The notes below the pieces were generated by a model that saw only the letters and a list, made by a program, of their open reading frames with translations, was not told the DNA's origin and did not search any database. From Desulfobacteraceae bacterium (GTDB lineage Bacteria; Desulfobacterota; Desulfobacteria; Desulfobacterales; Desulfobacteraceae), in assembly GCA_003354055.1 (NCBI GenBank), contig PIVQ01000313.1, positions 1 to 7,911 on the forward strand: DNA of 7,911 bases, given 5' to 3'. Of the stretch, positions 5,982-7,911 are shown in pieces. Position 1 is the first letter of the stretch. Every line of letters starts with the position of its first letter. Position numbers and translations under genes: made by a program.

Positions 5982-6026
5982 CAAGCTTTTCTTGCTGCTC
6001 TCGCTTTTCCAGCTCTTCTCGCTTGC
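5982..6026 (-). repeat. Tandem 9-bp purine-rich repeat directly after the crcB stop
   Basis: On the minus strand the units are GCAAGCGAG, AAGAGCTGG, AAAAGCGAG, AGCAGCAAG and AAAAGCTTG. The first unit shares its G with the crcB stop TAG. Same family as the array at 4974-5032 and likewise in sense orientation for the gene it follows, so the two arrays face each other about 0.95 kb apart. Confidence 0.75.
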
Positions 6027-6403
6027 TAAACCATCCTCGCCAAATTAAACCCGCCCCAGACGCCCAAAAGTCCCAATGTCAGTTGCAACACCACATTCAG
6101 CGCCGCCATCCCCACCTGGCCGTTGCGGATGAAGAAAAAAAGTTCGTATCCAAAGGTGGAGAAGGTGGTGAAACCGCCGAGAAAGCCTATAAAGATCAGG
6201 GCGCGTAGTTCCGGGCTGAATATGTCTTTTGTCTCTGCAATTCCGCCGAGAAATCCAATGGCAAGGCAGCCGGATATATTTACAATAAAGGTGCCTAAGG
6301 GGAGCCAGGCATTTTTGACCATGATCAGGGAGGCTTCGTAGATCATGTATCGGCAGATGGCTCCCATCCCGCCCCCAAGACCCACCATCAGTATTTTTAT
6401 CAT
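6026..6403 (-). CDS. crcB: Fluoride ion channel/exporter CrcB (Fluc)
   Basis: This inner-membrane fluoride channel lowers cytoplasmic fluoride; it works as a dual-topology homodimer. The 125 aa are the usual length, with four hydrophobic segments. Family motifs are all present: GGGMGAICRY (10-19, with R18), GTFIVNISGC (37-46, with the pore Asn N42), and GFLGGFTTFSTF (73-84), which carries the central Na+-site residues and the phenylalanines F81 and F84 of the fluoride path. ATG 403 of this minus-strand frame (6403) is preceded by GGAAAG, a modest ribosome binding site. It is divergent from the HTH-receiver operon, and its 3' end faces the cassette region. No second crcB copy is next to it, consistent with a homodimer. 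A structured leader is present (6438-6464), but no canonical fluoride riboswitch could be matched. Confidence 0.95.
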   Translation of the reverse strand: MIKILMVGLGGGMGAICRYMIYEASLIMVKNAWLPLGTFIVNISGCLAIGFLGGIAETKDIFSPELRALIFIGFLGGFTTFSTFGYELFFFIRNGQVGMAALNVVLQLTLGLLGVWGGFNLARMV

Positions 6404-6437
6404 TGGCTTTCCAAACTTTGTTATTTCATCAATCGTT

Positions 6438-6464
6438 GCTCCGGCACCGGATACGTGCTCCGGT
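6438..6464 (-). promoter_or_regulatory. Structured GC-rich leader of crcB
   Basis: Within an AT-rich spacer, ACCGGA (6446-6451) pairs with TCCGGT (6459-6464) across a 7-nt loop. GCTCCGG occurs twice (6438-6444, 6457-6463), and GTGC/GCAC allows a second overlapping stem, so alternative folds are possible. It lies 35-60 nt upstream of the crcB ATG, where a regulatory leader would be. It lacks the GGNGAUG opening of the fluoride riboswitch class (RF01734 type). A possible -10 TATTAT lies just upstream, at 6472-6477. The role is unknown. Confidence 0.35.
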
Positions 6465-6621
6465 CTCTACATAATAAAAAATTTAAGAGAATACCAGAAA
6501 GTTTTGTATTTTGGGGATAATTGGCAAGGGAATTGATTTTATTGTAAATTTTTTTTTAAGTTTTGCTTATCTCCTGTATCGCAGGTCTCACGGGGTGGTA
6601 GACATTTTTATTGATAAGTGA

Positions 6622-6689
6622 TATAGTTATTATAGTTATTATAATAATTATAATCGCTTGACAAACTGAATTCTTTATAATAACTATAA
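6622..6689. promoter_or_regulatory. Tandem and inverted operator-like repeats before the HTH-receiver gene
   Basis: TATAGTTAT occurs twice in perfect tandem (6622-6630, 6631-6639). Degenerate 9-bp units TATAATAAT (6640-6648) and TATAATCGC (6649-6657) follow. A perfect 15-bp inverted repeat is formed by TTATAGTTATTATAA (6630-6644) and TTATAATAACTATAA (6675-6689), centres 45 bp apart. The copies bracket a perfect TTGACA (6658-6663). This looks like a multi-site operator, most simply for the HTH protein encoded next to it (inference). Confidence 0.5.
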
Positions 6690-6690
6690 A
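6658..6690 (+). promoter_or_regulatory. Promoter of the HTH-receiver/MetF-like operon, with possibly overlong spacer
   Basis: TTGACA (6658-6663) is perfect. The best -10-like sequence downstream is TATAAA (6685-6690) at 21-nt spacing; at the normal 17 nt there is only TAACTA. MerR-type activators work at promoters with 19-20 nt spacing, so the overlong spacer may be functional. The leader to ATG 6727 is then about 30 nt, with AAAGGAGG (6715-6722). Confidence 0.4.
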
Positions 6691-6726
6691 ATCTATAATC
6701 CCATATATGCAAAAAAAGGAGGCATT

Positions 6727-7299
6727 ATGGAAGACACGTTGACTGTATTTACGGCAAGCAAGTATTGCAATGTCTCGTCTAAAACCATCATCAACTGGGT
6801 GGAGGCCGGTCATATCAAGGCCTATAAAACGGTGGGAGGCCATCGTCGCATCCAGAAAGATGACCTAGAGAGCTTTATGCGTAAACAGGGAATTCCCATT
6901 CCTGACGAAAAAGACGACAGCGGGAGGAAAAAAATTCTGGTGGTGGATGATGATATGATCATTGTGGAATCCATTGTCCAGGCCCTGGAAGAAGACGAGT
7001 TTAACTATGAGGTGATTTCCGCATCTGACGGGTTTGAGGCCGGGCTTCAGGTCAGTCATTTCCATCCGGACCTGGTAATTCTGGATATCATGATGCCGGA
7101 TATCAAGGGATATGAGGTCTGTAAAAAGATCAAAAGCAAAGCAAAAACCAAAGAGGCAAAGATCATTGTGTTGTCAGCCTATCTCGATGATGAGAAATTT
7201 GCCCAGATGAAGGAAAATGGTGCAGATGTCTGCTTTTCTAAACCCCTACCGCTTCCCCAGCTCAAAGATGAAGTGGCTAAATTGCTTGGATTAAAATAA
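6727..7299 (+). CDS. Orphan response regulator with N-terminal MerR/excisionase-like HTH and C-terminal receiver
   Basis: The protein has 190 aa. Residues 5-52 form a MerR/BldC/excisionase-type winged HTH: FTASKYCNVSSKTIINWVEAG is the helix pair and KTVGGHRRIQKDDLESFM the wing and following helix. A short charged linker (56-68) leads to a receiver domain (69-188) with acidic pocket D74-D76, phosphoacceptor D120 (VILDIMMPD), S150 and K172 (SKPLP). All phosphorylation residues are present. The order (DNA-binding first, receiver second) is opposite to OmpR or NarL regulators. The ATG at 6727 has AAAGGAGG 4 nt upstream. The MetF-like gene begins 14 nt after its stop with its own strong ribosome binding site, so the two are probably co-transcribed. 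No kinase is adjacent; the PAS kinase at 3156 is a possible but unproven partner. Confidence 0.9.
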   Translation: MEDTLTVFTASKYCNVSSKTIINWVEAGHIKAYKTVGGHRRIQKDDLESFMRKQGIPIPDEKDDSGRKKILVVDDDMIIVESIVQALEEDEFNYEVISASDGFEAGLQVSHFHPDLVILDIMMPDIKGYEVCKKIKSKAKTKEAKIIVLSAYLDDEKFAQMKENGADVCFSKPLPLPQLKDEVAKLLGLK

Positions 7300-7313
7300 T
7301 AAGGAGGCAGATC

Positions 7314-7911
7314 ATGAATTTAAAGGAATCTTTGGAAAAAAAGAGATTTGTGGTTACCTCTGAGATTCAGGCCCCTCTCGGTGATGAAGAACCCCAGGCC
7401 CTTATTGAGAGCCTGAGTAAAGTCAGAGGACGAGTAGACGGGGTCTCTATCCAGGAAACCGAACTTGAAGGTGTGGTCGGCGACAGCATAAAAACCTGTG
7501 AGCTGCTCAAGGAAAATAGATTTAATGCCATTTATCAGACCACTACCCGGGATAAAAACCGGTATCAGCTTCAGAAAGATCTGACCCAGGCCCATGAGAC
7601 GGGTGTGGACAATCTTCTGGTCTTTACCGAAGATTATCGGATCTCAGGAGGTACGCTTCAGGAAGACATGTTCTTTCATGTGGACTCGGGTAAACTGGGG
7701 TCGGTTTTGGATCATCTGAAGCAAGGGGTGACCATCGAAGGCAACGATCTTGACACCAAAATGGATTTCATGGTGGGGTCCGGCGTTGAAACCCCCTGGG
7801 GCAGGAACATGCCCAAGAAGGGGATGGAGGAGATGGAGGATATGATCAATGTGGGAACCGGTTATTTTCTGACCACCCCCATATTTGATGTGGATCAATT
7901 TGAAAAATTCA
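7314..7911 (+). CDS. Methylenetetrahydrofolate reductase-like (MetF family) protein, partial, runs off right edge
   Basis: The ATG at 7314 has AAGGAGG 6 nt upstream and opens a frame of 199 codons to the edge. MetF features are visible: VTSEIQAPLG (14-23), where E17 corresponds to the catalytic Glu near the N-terminus of MTHFRs; YQTTTRDKNRYQLQKDL (74-90), matching the QTTxRDxNR signature; GVDNLLVFTEDY (97-108), in place of the usual LTGD; and VGTGYFLTTPIFDVDQFEKF (180-199), matching the GAdfxxTQpvfD region. The family reduces 5,10-methylene- to 5-methyl-tetrahydrofolate with bound FAD. In complete-oxidizing sulfate reducers this step belongs to the Wood-Ljungdahl pathway. The protein is clearly diverged (TED for TGD, TTP for TQP), so it may be a MetF paralogue with another partner. 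The C-terminus is missing. Confidence 0.8.
   Translation, partial: MNLKESLEKKRFVVTSEIQAPLGDEEPQALIESLSKVRGRVDGVSIQETELEGVVGDSIKTCELLKENRFNAIYQTTTRDKNRYQLQKDLTQAHETGVDNLLVFTEDYRISGGTLQEDMFFHVDSGKLGSVLDHLKQGVTIEGNDLDTKMDFMVGSGVETPWGRNMPKKGMEEMEDMINVGTGYFLTTPIFDVDQFEKF

Noticed and set aside
6404..6600. Fluoride riboswitch or tRNA upstream of crcB
   Set aside because: No GGNGAUG opening or UGAUGNCU ending was found in proper order, and the CCTG-CGATA-CAGG hairpin near 6570-6585 does not fit a cloverleaf.
6556..6843. 95-codon minus-strand ORF
   Set aside because: Antisense to the HTH domain and built from the AT-rich operator repeats (runs of Ile).
1..7911. CRISPR array, IS element or transposase
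   Set aside because: No spaced identical repeats of 25-40 bp and no transposase-like ORF; the only tandem arrays are the 9-bp types described.

Overview
The window most likely comes from a Desulfobacterota sulfate reducer of the Desulfobacteraceae type. This is inferred from the overall style (PAS-rich and hybrid kinases, a DNA-binding/receiver regulator beside a divergent MetF-like protein, moderate GC genes with AT-rich spacers). No rRNA or other definitive marker is present.

Layout, left to right. Minus strand 1-2856: the first 36 codons of an exported protein that runs off the left edge (1-109), a doubtful 50-codon ORF (281-433), a hotdog-fold acyl-CoA thioesterase of the YbgC/4HBT type (430-831), and a six-TM hybrid histidine kinase with its own receiver (1012-2856, TTG start). 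Divergently, a soluble PAS-PAS-PAS histidine kinase follows (3156-4973). Its start is placed at 3156, not at the earlier ATG 3102, because a promoter lies across 3102 and a strong ribosome binding site precedes 3156.

The centre (4974-6026) is the unusual part. Two convergent genes, the PAS kinase and a fluoride channel gene crcB (6026-6403, minus), are each followed at the stop codon by tandem purine-rich 9-bp units (consensus about RRAAGCKRG), in sense orientation for each gene. Between these tails lie two imperfect-palindrome sites that look like integron attC sites (5183-5269 and 5559-5662). Both are in the same orientation and share AACGATTRAG at one end. They bracket a compact 376-nt cassette with one 78-aa two-TM protein starting at TTG right after the upstream site. 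No integron integrase is in the window, so this looks like a cassette cluster without integrase, with decayed ORFs on both sides.

Right part: crcB diverges from an operon made of an HTH(MerR/excisionase-like)-receiver protein (6727-7299) and, 14 nt later, a divergent methylenetetrahydrofolate reductase-like protein (7314 to the right edge). The regulator's promoter has a perfect TTGACA flanked by tandem and inverted copies of TATAGTTAT, with a -10-like TATAAA at an overlong spacing. This arrangement suggests autoregulation of a C1-pathway operon by a phosphorylation-controlled MerR-like factor.
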